Positions 18,297 to 26,626 of a DNA stretch of 58,947 nt are shown piece by piece; the stretch's first letter is position 1; every line of letters begins with the position of its first letter. The notes under the pieces are model-generated. The model was not told the origin of the DNA. It did not search any database and saw only the letters and a program-made list of their open reading frames with translations. Made by a program: the position numbers and the translations under genes. The DNA is from Lentimicrobium sp. (GTDB lineage: Bacteria > Bacteroidota > Bacteroidia > Bacteroidales > Lentimicrobiaceae), in the NCBI GenBank assembly GCA_024709105.1, contig JANJXJ010000011.1, positions 1 to 58,947 on the forward strand, read 5' to 3'.

Positions 18297-20150
18297 ATGG
18301 CGGAGGTCTTAAAAAGCAAACTGTCATTGGGTGTCTTACTGCTGCTCTTTTCAGTAATTATTGTTGTAAGAATATTGACTTTGACTCCCAATGAGTTAAG
18401 TTGGGATGTGCTGGGCTATTACCTGCACCTGCCGGCAATCTTTATTTATAATGATCATAGTTTAAACGACATTGGCTGGATTGAACAATTACAGGTTCAG
18501 TATAATTTCACCGGAACACTTTATCAGATAGGAAGAGGTCCGTCGGGTGACCCGATTTTTTTCTTCCTGACGGGTATGGCGATTTTTTACCTGCCATGGT
18601 TTCTTGTTGCACATTATGCAGCTGCATTTTTGGGTTATCCTGCGGATGGCTTCAGCCTTCCTTATCAGTATACTTTAGCAATCGGGAATGTAATTTATAC
18701 TTTATTAGCTTTGATATACATGCGTAAAGTACTTCTGAAATTCTTTAATGATAGGTTAGCTGCTTTTCTGCTTGTAGTTTTGGTTTTAGGGACAAATTAT
18801 CTTCACTTTGTTACTATTAAGAATCTTGAAACTGCTAATGTTCTTTTTTTGTTAATCGTACTTGTATTATATAATACCATTCAATGGCATGAAACCCATA
18901 AACTGAAAAACATTGCCGCAATAGCAGTTTTTTCTGTGCTTGCTGGTTTGGTAAAACCAAGCGAGGTTTTAGTAATATTAATACCAGTATTCTGGGGAGT
19001 TTATAGCCGCAAAACTTTTCATCAAAAATTCAGGTTATTATTGAAATACCGCTCTCAAATATTCATCTCTGCTTCATTAGCCTTTGTTTTGGCGATTCCG
19101 CAGATGATTTACTGGTATAGCGAAACAGGTTGGTTTATTTACGATAGCTACAAAAATCCGGGGGTTGGGCTTGATTTCTTTTCGCCACATATTATAAATG
19201 TATTATTCAGTTTTAAGAAAGGCTGGCTGATATATACTCCTGTGATGTGGTTCGCTCTTTTTGGACTGATGGTTTTATACTTTAAGAATAAAGTGGTTTT
19301 TGGGCCTGCAGTAATTTATTGTTTCTCTGCTTTTTACCTGTTGGCAAGCTGGACAGAATGGTGGTATGGCGCATCCTACAGCATAAGGCCGATGATTTCC
19401 TTGTACCCAATATTGCTGATAGCTTTTGGTTATTTCCTGAAATGGCTCAGCAATCAATGGCTATGGTTGAGAATTACAACTTTATCATTAATTGTACTGC
19501 TATTATTTTTAAATCTTTTTCAAACCTGGCAGTTCAATAATTACATTCTGGATGCATTTGGCACAACCAAAGCTTACTATTTTGCCGTATTTGGAAAAAC
19601 TAAAATAGCTCCTGAAACCCGTAATTTACTCTCTATGCAAAGGCCTTTCTCAGGAGATGCCATCTTTAATGATCCCGGGAATTATAAAATACGGGAATTG
19701 TATTCTGAAGATTTTGAGTCACTCGCAGGTAAAGATGGTTTAGAATGGAGTTATACCCGGATTAACGGAAAGTCATTAAGAATTGATGGGAATGTTAGTT
19801 ATTCACCTGAATTTAAAATGCGGTATAAGGATATAACTCATGCAGACCATTTATGGATACGTGCCAGAATTGATATATTGCTGCCCGAAGGTTATAGCGA
19901 TATTTTGCCCGAACTGGCTCTGATGTTCGACAGAAGGGAGGGCTCTTACCATTACCGGTCATATAAAGTTGACACTTCCGAAATTAAACCGGGAAACTGG
20001 TCTGCACTTCAGATTGATTATCTTACTCCCTTTATCCGAAGTAAAAGAGATTTCTTCAAATGTCATATCTACAATCAAGGGAATACCCCATTTCTGGTTG
20101 ACAATTTCAAGATTGAAATCTTTGAGCCAATCAACGGGCAAAATGAATAG
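18297..20150 (+). CDS. polytopic glycosyltransferase-like membrane protein, paralog 2
   Basis: A 617-residue tandem paralog of the preceding protein. Shared in the same order: WDVLGYYLHLPAIFIY, LGYPADGFSLPYQ, SFKKGWLIYTPVM, WTEWWYG, LNLFQTWQFNNYI and a YYFAVFGKT segment. The C-terminal domain (about 450-617) again looks like a beta-sandwich (LRIDG, HLWIRARIDILLPEG, IKPGNWSALQIDYLTPFI, VDNFKIEIFE), a pattern seen in carbohydrate-binding jelly rolls. Likely an inner-membrane glycosyltransferase with an extracytoplasmic accessory domain (inference). The gene starts 3 nt after its paralog and ends touching the GT39-like gene. Confidence 0.65.
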   Translation: MAEVLKSKLSLGVLLLLFSVIIVVRILTLTPNELSWDVLGYYLHLPAIFIYNDHSLNDIGWIEQLQVQYNFTGTLYQIGRGPSGDPIFFFLTGMAIFYLPWFLVAHYAAAFLGYPADGFSLPYQYTLAIGNVIYTLLALIYMRKVLLKFFNDRLAAFLLVVLVLGTNYLHFVTIKNLETANVLFLLIVLVLYNTIQWHETHKLKNIAAIAVFSVLAGLVKPSEVLVILIPVFWGVYSRKTFHQKFRLLLKYRSQIFISASLAFVLAIPQMIYWYSETGWFIYDSYKNPGVGLDFFSPHIINVLFSFKKGWLIYTPVMWFALFGLMVLYFKNKVVFGPAVIYCFSAFYLLASWTEWWYGASYSIRPMISLYPILLIAFGYFLKWLSNQWLWLRITTLSLIVLLLFLNLFQTWQFNNYILDAFGTTKAYYFAVFGKTKIAPETRNLLSMQRPFSGDAIFNDPGNYKIRELYSEDFESLAGKDGLEWSYTRINGKSLRIDGNVSYSPEFKMRYKDITHADHLWIRARIDILLPEGYSDILPELALMFDRREGSYHYRSYKVDTSEIKPGNWSALQIDYLTPFIRSKRDFFKCHIYNQGNTPFLVDNFKIEIFEPINGQNE

Positions 20151-20152
20151 TG

Positions 20153-21613
20153 ATGAAGATGTCTTACAAGCATAAACAAGTTATAGCCAATATTTTACTT
20201 CCACTTTTATTGTTATCCGGAGGTCTCATATGGAAGTTTTACTTTATTTCATACCGCGATATCAGCCTGGATGAGCCTTTTACCGTTTTTCATGCTCAGC
20301 AAAGTTTATGGCATATCTTGTCAATGCCAGCCAATGGGGAGCCCAATCCGCCCCTTTTTATGGTGCTGCTGCATTTCTGGATAAAAATATTTGGCACGGA
20401 CCCATCCTCTGTAAGGTTTTTGCCATTAATCTTTAGCAGCCTGACCGCTGTTTTTCTATACTTCTCCGGGAAACGCTTTTTCGGGTTTTGGGCAGGATTA
20501 CTTGCTTCGGGCTTGTTTTTATTTTCAAACTTCCATTTTTTTCATGGTATTGAAGCACGCACCTATTCTCTACTTTCACTGGCAGTTGCCTCATCTCTTT
20601 ACTTTTTTCTAAGGATTGTAAAAGAGCCTGTTTCCGGATGGGTTATTGCCGGACTTGTAATCTCGAATCTGATTATGGTTTATTCGCATTATTTCGGATG
20701 GTTGATTGTTATGGTCCAATTCATTTGCATAACACTTTACCTGAAGGAAAGGAATATAATAAGAAATGTTATTCTGGCCGTTGGATTAACTGTTCTGGCT
20801 TATCTGCCATTTTTTTATATACTTGTTAAACAGTTTTTAAAATCCAGGCAAGGGACATGGGTTGAGGCTCCAGCGTCAAGTCGGGAGTACCTGTATCAAC
20901 TTCACAACTTTTTTAATCACGCCGAAGTTTTGAATGGTGTATTGTGGATATTAATTACAGGATTGGTTTTTCTTTTTTTCAGGAAAGCCTGGAAATCCCT
21001 CAGCAAGGAACTTATAATTATTTTTATATGGTGGTTTTTGCCGTTTACTCTGATGTTTCTGGTTTCGTTTAAAATGCCGGTATTTATAACACGGTATTTA
21101 CTGTTTAATTCTATCGGTCTTTATTTGTTTGCGGGAGTAATGGTATATCAGTTGTTTGGTCATAATAAATTTCTTATTTCCGCTTCGGTCGTAATTTTAC
21201 TTGCCATGATGGCCAACAGAATGCGTATTTTGCCCGATGACTTTTCATACAGGGAGTCGCAAAAGGCTGCTGCTTATGTTAAGGAAATGCAAAAGCCGGA
21301 GGACATGGTTGTTTTATATCCATACTATGATGAGCTTGGTTTTGTCTATTATTATGACCGTTCTGTTTTTGAAAACACTAAGGATTTCTCAAATGAGTTA
21401 AAACGAAAACATATAATTCCTGTCTGGGGCGTGGACATGGTAAAATCTGTTGTAGATGTGAATTCTGAAGGTCGCATTATTTACCATTTGAATGGACCAG
21501 CACCCGGTGAGGATGATGGCATTTTCAAATTTTTCAAAGAAAACTTCAGGCTAACTGACAGTGTGGGTTTCCAGCAGACCTTTACCATAGCCATTTTTGA
21601 AAGGAACAAATAA
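20153..21613 (+). CDS. GT39/ArnT-like membrane glycosyltransferase
   Basis: A 486-residue protein with about ten transmembrane segments, read from ATG 20153; a GTG at 20150 overlaps the previous stop. After the first helix it has DISLDEPFTVFHA, the acidic loop typical of protein-mannosyltransferase/ArnT-like GT-C enzymes, then NPPLFMVLLHFWIKIFG (the PPLY/H motif) and FHGIEARTYSLL. By family it transfers a sugar from a polyprenyl phosphate donor to lipid, glycan or protein at the periplasmic face. It is last in the pdxA-murF run and convergent with the DUF4143 gene. The acceptor is unknown. Confidence 0.8.
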   Translation: MKMSYKHKQVIANILLPLLLLSGGLIWKFYFISYRDISLDEPFTVFHAQQSLWHILSMPANGEPNPPLFMVLLHFWIKIFGTDPSSVRFLPLIFSSLTAVFLYFSGKRFFGFWAGLLASGLFLFSNFHFFHGIEARTYSLLSLAVASSLYFFLRIVKEPVSGWVIAGLVISNLIMVYSHYFGWLIVMVQFICITLYLKERNIIRNVILAVGLTVLAYLPFFYILVKQFLKSRQGTWVEAPASSREYLYQLHNFFNHAEVLNGVLWILITGLVFLFFRKAWKSLSKELIIIFIWWFLPFTLMFLVSFKMPVFITRYLLFNSIGLYLFAGVMVYQLFGHNKFLISASVVILLAMMANRMRILPDDFSYRESQKAAAYVKEMQKPEDMVVLYPYYDELGFVYYYDRSVFENTKDFSNELKRKHIIPVWGVDMVKSVVDVNSEGRIIYHLNGPAPGEDDGIFKFFKENFRLTDSVGFQQTFTIAIFERNK

Positions 21614-21696
21614 GTTGCAAATCCATGATTTTATTCCCCGATTTGCTTTTGAGAAGATTCAAACAACAGCGATTTTTACATTTTGTCTTAGGTGTC

Positions 21697-22866
21697 TTAG
21701 TGTAATTTTTCAAGGTTAAAATCCTGCCAGGAAAGAAGCCTGAAATTTTGCCTGTTTTGCGCTTCTGTTCCTGCATAAACAATTATTTTATCCAATACGA
21801 ATTTTCCATTGTTTAGCTTATCGTAATAAGTAATGTTTTTCAAAAAATCGCTGTTAAAGGTGAGTGATGATTTAATTTCAATTAAATGAATACCGGATGA
21901 TGTTTCAATAAGGCAGTCCACCTCGTTGCCGGTTTTGTCGCGCCAGTAATAAAGTGGTAATTCTTTTCCTGAATTAAGAGAATGTTTTAATAATTCAATA
22001 ATCACCATGTTTTCAAATAAGCTGCCGCGCATGTAATGTGTCCTGATTTGATTGCTATTATCTATATTCAACAAATGGCAAGCCAATCCGGTGTCATAAA
22101 AATATAGTTTTGGCATTTTGGTTAAACGTTTCGTGAAGTTAACATAGTGAGGTTGCAATAAGTAAACAATATAGCTGGTTTGCAGCAGCGACAACCACGC
22201 CTGGGCTGTGGTCTGGGATATACCACAGTCATTGGCCAGGGCCGAAAGGTTTAACAATTGGCCGACACGACCGGCACATAGTTTTATAAAACGATTAAAG
22301 AGAGACAAATCCTGAATATTTTTCATCAGTCTTATATCTCTTTCAACATATGTTTGCAAATAGGATGAATAAAAATCGGAAGGAAGAATTTCTTTGTCAT
22401 AAATCCTCGGGTAACCTCCGTAAATTATTCTTTCTTCTAGCTCTTGCCCTTTAAAGCTGGTTCCATTGAGTTCCTGATTGCTTAATGGCAGCAACTTCAA
22501 TATGGCAGCCCTTCCCGCCAATGATTGAGAGATGCCTTCCATAAGCAGAAAATTTTGAGAACCTGATAAAAAAAACATTCCAGCTTTGCCTTCCCTGTCT
22601 GTTATTCCCTGAAGCCATGAGAATAATTCAGGTACTCGCTGTACTTCATCCAATATTGCCCCGTCTTTTAATTCTGATAAAAAAGCCCGTGGATCTTCTT
22701 TGGCATATTGCCTGTTATCGAGATCCTCCAAAGAAATGTACTTTTTCTCCGGATACAGATGGCGGAGCAAGGTTGTTTTGCCTGATTGCCGGGGTCCGGT
22801 TAGTGTTATAACCGGAAATTTTCCGGCTAATTCAAGCATTTTATGTCTGATTTCACGTTGAATCAT
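21697..22866 (-). CDS. AAA ATPase with DUF4143 domain
   Basis: A 389-residue protein: P-loop GPRQSGKTTLL (about 24-34), Walker B-like AILDEVQRVPELF, sensor-type FLSGSQNFLLM, SLAGRAAILKLLPLS, then the DUF4143 region (about 200-340) that ends in a restriction-endonuclease-like motif YYWRDKTGNEVDCLIE followed by IHLIEIKSS. These E, D and ExK residues match the nuclease-like fold reported for the C-terminus of this family. The family is very common and patchy in Bacteroidota; its role is unclear (accessory, possibly defence or toxin-like). It sits alone between two glycan operons with its own regulated-looking promoter, which suggests an insertion. Confidence 0.9.
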   Translation of the reverse strand: MIQREIRHKMLELAGKFPVITLTGPRQSGKTTLLRHLYPEKKYISLEDLDNRQYAKEDPRAFLSELKDGAILDEVQRVPELFSWLQGITDREGKAGMFFLSGSQNFLLMEGISQSLAGRAAILKLLPLSNQELNGTSFKGQELEERIIYGGYPRIYDKEILPSDFYSSYLQTYVERDIRLMKNIQDLSLFNRFIKLCAGRVGQLLNLSALANDCGISQTTAQAWLSLLQTSYIVYLLQPHYVNFTKRLTKMPKLYFYDTGLACHLLNIDNSNQIRTHYMRGSLFENMVIIELLKHSLNSGKELPLYYWRDKTGNEVDCLIETSSGIHLIEIKSSLTFNSDFLKNITYYDKLNNGKFVLDKIIVYAGTEAQNRQNFRLLSWQDFNLEKLH

Positions 22867-22883
22867 AACAAGTTACTTTAATG

Positions 22884-22920
22884 TTGGACAAATATAATAA
22901 AAGAAATGGAAATTGTCCAA
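22884..22920 (-). promoter_or_regulatory. DUF4143-gene promoter embedded in an inverted repeat
   Basis: Perfect 8-bp arms TTGGACAA (22884-22891) and TTGTCCAA (22913-22920) separated by 21 nt. On the minus strand one arm supplies a TTG at the -33 position and the other overlaps the end of TATATTTG (22889-22896), the -7 element, 22 nt before the ATG at 22866. A dimeric regulator bound to the arms would cover both promoter elements. Confidence 0.5.
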
Positions 22921-23072
22921 AAATTTGTAGAGGATTAACAAGTATTTGGTGGTATTCTTTAGAGGTTATATAAAAGGTACAATTGTTCGTGTTTCCGGCG
23001 AAGCGACAAATAAATTGAGTTAACAGAACCGGGAGCTGTTACTTGCCAGAACTCTGCCGAAGAAAGATTGTA

Positions 23073-24506
23073 TCAGCGGATGAATTTTATCTTGTTCATG
23101 GCATAAACCACCATTTTAAGCAACAACCACCCATGTTTAAACCTTGAAATATTTGTTTCTCCGTATTTCCGGGCCCGGTAGCGAATAGGTACTTCAATTA
23201 ATTTGAGGTTCATTTTTGCAGAACCAAAAATCAAATCGAAATCACCAAAGGGGTCAAAATCGCCAAAGTAGCTACGATTGGCTGCCAGTTTACGGTAATT
23301 CTCTGCGGTCAGCACTTTGGTTCCGCATAATGTATCTTTAATTCTTTGTCCCAGCAGCCATGAAAACATTACGGAAAAGAACTTGTTGCCCAGCATATTT
23401 AAGGTACGCATGGCTTCATGTTCAAGCGGATAGACCAGGCGTGTTCCGTTAATATATTCACCATTTCCTGTAGCTATTGCATTATAGAATTTGGGAAGGT
23501 CTTCAGGTGGAACTGTCAGGTCGGCATCCAGAATCATAAGTATATCTCCGGTAGCATGGTCAAAACCCTTGCGTACTGCATCTCCTTTGCCTTTGCCATC
23601 CTGCACCAGGAATTTTACATCTCTGATGTCTTTGTATTCTTCGCAAACCCTTTTTATCTCGTTTAAGGTATCGTCGGTAGAGTTTCCTTCCACAAAAATA
23701 ATTTCGGTATGTTTGCCCATTTCGGGCACACGCTTCACCGCATCTTCAATATTCCCTTTTTCGTTGCGGGCGGGGATGATGACACTAACACTAAAGTTTT
23801 GGTTGTTTTCAGGCTGTCGCTCAGGAAATCTTGCAACTGTGTAGCCTGTCAAACAAAAAAAGTTGAATAGAGGCAGGTTGGCTAAATACTTATTAATCAT
23901 CCAACTCAAAACCGGAATATATACAGGCAATAAAAAGCGCCGTCCAAATTTTATTACCTCAAAGCCTTCAAGATGAAGCAGGTTAATAACATCGCCCCGG
24001 TTGAGCCAGTTTAATCGGGGATGCGGCATTTTTATTTTTAGCTTTTGGGCAAACCATAAAACAGGTTCCCAAAAGAAATTCTGATAAGTGATTATAATTC
24101 GTGTACCGGAATGTGTCAGTTTCTTAATTTCAGCAAAGGCTTTCTGTATGTCCTCAAGATAGCCCAGGGTGTCAGATATAACGATGTAGTCAAATTGCTC
24201 TGTTAAATTTAGATTTTCGGTATCAATAACCTCAAACCTAAGATGAGGGTATTTCTTCCGGGCTATATTTATCATTGAAGCTGAGAAGTCTATTCCCAGC
24301 CCATAAGATGGATTAAGTGAATTTAGTAAAAAGCCGGTTCCGCAACCAATCTCTGCAATTTTAGAGCCAGCAGGGATATTGAACTTTAAAAAGTTACTTA
24401 AATTTCTATAGTAGTACCAGTTCCGCCGGATATATTTGTCGCGTTCTGGGGCAAGCTTTTCCATCGCTTTCCATACTTTTAGCTTATTGTGTGAAAGTTC
24501 TGCCAT
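23073..24506 (-). CDS. methyltransferase-GT2 glycosyltransferase fusion
   Basis: A 477-residue two-domain protein. Residues about 1-225 are a class I SAM-dependent methyltransferase: motif I IAEIGCGTGFL (about 49-59), GIDFSASMINIARKK, and DYIVISDTLGYL. Residues about 235-470 are a GT2 transferase: VSVIIPARNEKGNIEDAV, FVEGNSTDDT, DGKGKGDAVRKGFDHATGD, metal motif LDADLTVPPEDLP and FGDFDLIFG. The GT2 half resembles dolichol-phosphate-mannose/glucose synthases. It probably acts in making a lipid-linked or methylated glycan at the inner membrane. It is 3 nt downstream of the polytopic protein gene and shares its operon. The fusion joint falls in a Pro/Asn-rich linker. Confidence 0.88.
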   Translation of the reverse strand: MAELSHNKLKVWKAMEKLAPERDKYIRRNWYYYRNLSNFLKFNIPAGSKIAEIGCGTGFLLNSLNPSYGLGIDFSASMINIARKKYPHLRFEVIDTENLNLTEQFDYIVISDTLGYLEDIQKAFAEIKKLTHSGTRIIITYQNFFWEPVLWFAQKLKIKMPHPRLNWLNRGDVINLLHLEGFEVIKFGRRFLLPVYIPVLSWMINKYLANLPLFNFFCLTGYTVARFPERQPENNQNFSVSVIIPARNEKGNIEDAVKRVPEMGKHTEIIFVEGNSTDDTLNEIKRVCEEYKDIRDVKFLVQDGKGKGDAVRKGFDHATGDILMILDADLTVPPEDLPKFYNAIATGNGEYINGTRLVYPLEHEAMRTLNMLGNKFFSVMFSWLLGQRIKDTLCGTKVLTAENYRKLAANRSYFGDFDPFGDFDLIFGSAKMNLKLIEVPIRYRARKYGETNISRFKHGWLLLKMVVYAMNKIKFIR

Positions 24507-24509
24507 CTT

Positions 24510-26591
24510 TTATTGCTGTTCATGTATTAGAATACTGGTTTCAATCGCAAAATCATCGAACCACCCTTCCTGAGTACTGTGGTTAAGGCAATATACAAAA
24601 ACATTAATTGTTGAATCTGATGTGTTTTTATAATTCACATTGTGTTTATTCCAACCGACCTTGTATTTCAGAATAGAATCTGATGTTGCTAATACTTTGG
24701 TAGATGCGCTTTCCGAAACTACAATCTTTAAACTGTTTTGATTACCCAGTGCATATACACTGGCAGAAAGCTCATCCCCCGGCTTAAGAGTGAGGTCTTC
24801 AGTTGTAAAAGCATATGGAGTTTCACTGTTTGTAAATATACTCTGGTGTCCGGAATGCGAAATTTCTGGAGATGTCTTCCCTGATGATTTAAACCCTTTG
24901 TCTGGAAAATTTTGAAAATCATAAGAAGATGTGTTTTCTGCAGAACTAAAAATGAGCTGTTTCTTTGTATTAACAGAAGTATTCTTTTTCTGATTCACAA
25001 CCAATATTAATTGTTTTTCATCCTCGTAATAGGGTATTTGTTGTATTGTTAATCCATGTGCTTCAAAAAAATCTTCTGCTTCTGCCCTTGTTTCATGTGA
25101 CCCCTGATATAATATCCGGTCAATTTCTGGGCCAAATATGTTTAATGGATTTACTGGGGTTCTGTCCCAGTTAATAATATTGAGTTCAGATAATGAAAAA
25201 ATGAAAGTGTTTGGAGAAAGCAGTTTAATCTTTTCTGAATATCTCCAATGGCTGTATGCATTGCCAAAAAACAATGCTGCAGGCGGGGATGATGCCGGAT
25301 GAGCAAAAATGAGTACATTTTTCCCAGGAGCATTTGTCATTGCCAACCACGATGTTTGCCACAGGCTGTTTTTATCTGAAGAGTAAATAGATTTTTTTGA
25401 ACTCAGCCCTGCATTTATATTTAAAAATGTGATTAAAACAACAATAACTGGTAATATTATGCTACGATAAGGTTGGATTACTTTCAGGTTTAATATTTCA
25501 TTTAGCATCAGAATGACAGCTGCGCCGGTAAGCATTTCATAAGGAAGCAGGTATGATTCTTTGGGTTGTTTGGCAATCATGAGATAGCCAGTCAAAATGG
25601 CAATAAAGATTGCAGCTATTACCTTGGCCGACTTGTTTAAATAAGTTTTCTTTAATGATTTAAAGTATATTACTTTCAGCAGCAAAAAAACAAAAACTAT
25701 GGCAAAAACAACAGCAAGTCTGGTATTTGCCAATAAAATCCACTTCAGGTGCTGAGGATAGGATAAGGTATCAAGCAGTCCCACTTCTCCGGATCCGTAT
25801 TGCCCAGAAAATATCAAAAGTTTAATTATCCACCAGGCCATATTGGGATATAGAATAATTATAGGAATTGTAAATACTATAAATGAACCGATTGTGAATA
25901 TTAAGAATCTTTTCCGGGATTTTAGATCAGATAAAATTAGAAACGGTATTACTAATAAAGGTGCAAAAAGGATTTTTGAAGCCAATCCAAAGCCGCTAAT
26001 GATACCAAACATTTTTGCAAATGATAATTCATCCTTATGTTTCTGATTAAAAAACCAGTCAACTAATACTGCAGCTAAAAAAAGAGAAGCAGCCATTAAA
26101 GTTGCTTCCTGCGTAACCCTTGAAAACGCATTATAGAGTATAAACCCCGATATAAAAGGCGTTGCCTGCAACAATAAAGCATACCAGGTGTTGCTTGTCC
26201 GCAATAAAAGAAATAGGCCGGCGAGAAAAACTGCCAGTGAGGATAAACATGCTGTTGCAATATTTAATGCCCGCAGGTATTCTTCAGGATTTGATAATAC
26301 ATCCTCTGTCAGACTGTCAGATTTCTGATCTATTATCCATTTTCCCCATAATACTGTGGCTCCATAAACCTGCATTGGAGTCCCAGGATGATCAAAATGC
26401 CCAACCAACCGGAATGTAGCAATATTCAAAGAATTAAAAAGGTATGCGTATTCTGGATCATAACCCCCGGCATACCAGACCTTGTCTCTTTCAACAATGG
26501 TTTTGTATGAACTTAAAAACAGAATAACCGGTAAAACAATCAACAGAAGATATCTCGCCGGATTAAAGAATGTTTTTAGTTTATTGGCCAT
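24510..26591 (-). CDS. polytopic membrane protein with C-terminal carbohydrate-binding-like domain
   Basis: A 693-residue protein read from ATG 26591 (a TTG lies one codon upstream). About eleven hydrophobic segments (residues about 12-400) are followed by a long extracytoplasmic part (about 410-693) that ends in a jelly-roll-like domain: SGHQSIFTN, FTTEDLTLKPGDELSASVYA, VGWNKHNVNY and EGWFDDFAIE. The first loop contains GGYDPEYAYLFNSL and FDHPGTPMQVYG, acidic/His-rich as expected of a GT-C active-site loop. No characterised family is recognised. It has the same overall plan as the two paralogs at 16482-20150 but is clearly divergent. It lies between an aldo/keto reductase (35-nt gap) and the methyltransferase-GT2 fusion. 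Confidence 0.6.
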   Translation of the reverse strand: MANKLKTFFNPARYLLLIVLPVILFLSSYKTIVERDKVWYAGGYDPEYAYLFNSLNIATFRLVGHFDHPGTPMQVYGATVLWGKWIIDQKSDSLTEDVLSNPEEYLRALNIATACLSSLAVFLAGLFLLLRTSNTWYALLLQATPFISGFILYNAFSRVTQEATLMAASLFLAAVLVDWFFNQKHKDELSFAKMFGIISGFGLASKILFAPLLVIPFLILSDLKSRKRFLIFTIGSFIVFTIPIIILYPNMAWWIIKLLIFSGQYGSGEVGLLDTLSYPQHLKWILLANTRLAVVFAIVFVFLLLKVIYFKSLKKTYLNKSAKVIAAIFIAILTGYLMIAKQPKESYLLPYEMLTGAAVILMLNEILNLKVIQPYRSIILPVIVVLITFLNINAGLSSKKSIYSSDKNSLWQTSWLAMTNAPGKNVLIFAHPASSPPAALFFGNAYSHWRYSEKIKLLSPNTFIFSLSELNIINWDRTPVNPLNIFGPEIDRILYQGSHETRAEAEDFFEAHGLTIQQIPYYEDEKQLILVVNQKKNTSVNTKKQLIFSSAENTSSYDFQNFPDKGFKSSGKTSPEISHSGHQSIFTNSETPYAFTTEDLTLKPGDELSASVYALGNQNSLKIVVSESASTKVLATSDSILKYKVGWNKHNVNYKNTSDSTINVFVYCLNHSTQEGWFDDFAIETSILIHEQQ

Positions 26592-26626
26592 CAATTGAGT
26601 GAAAATATGTTATTCCGAATTGGTTT

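Noticed and set aside
21614-23072. DUF4143 gene as part of a transposon
   Set aside because: No transposase, terminal repeats or target duplication were found around it; only its isolated position suggests insertion.
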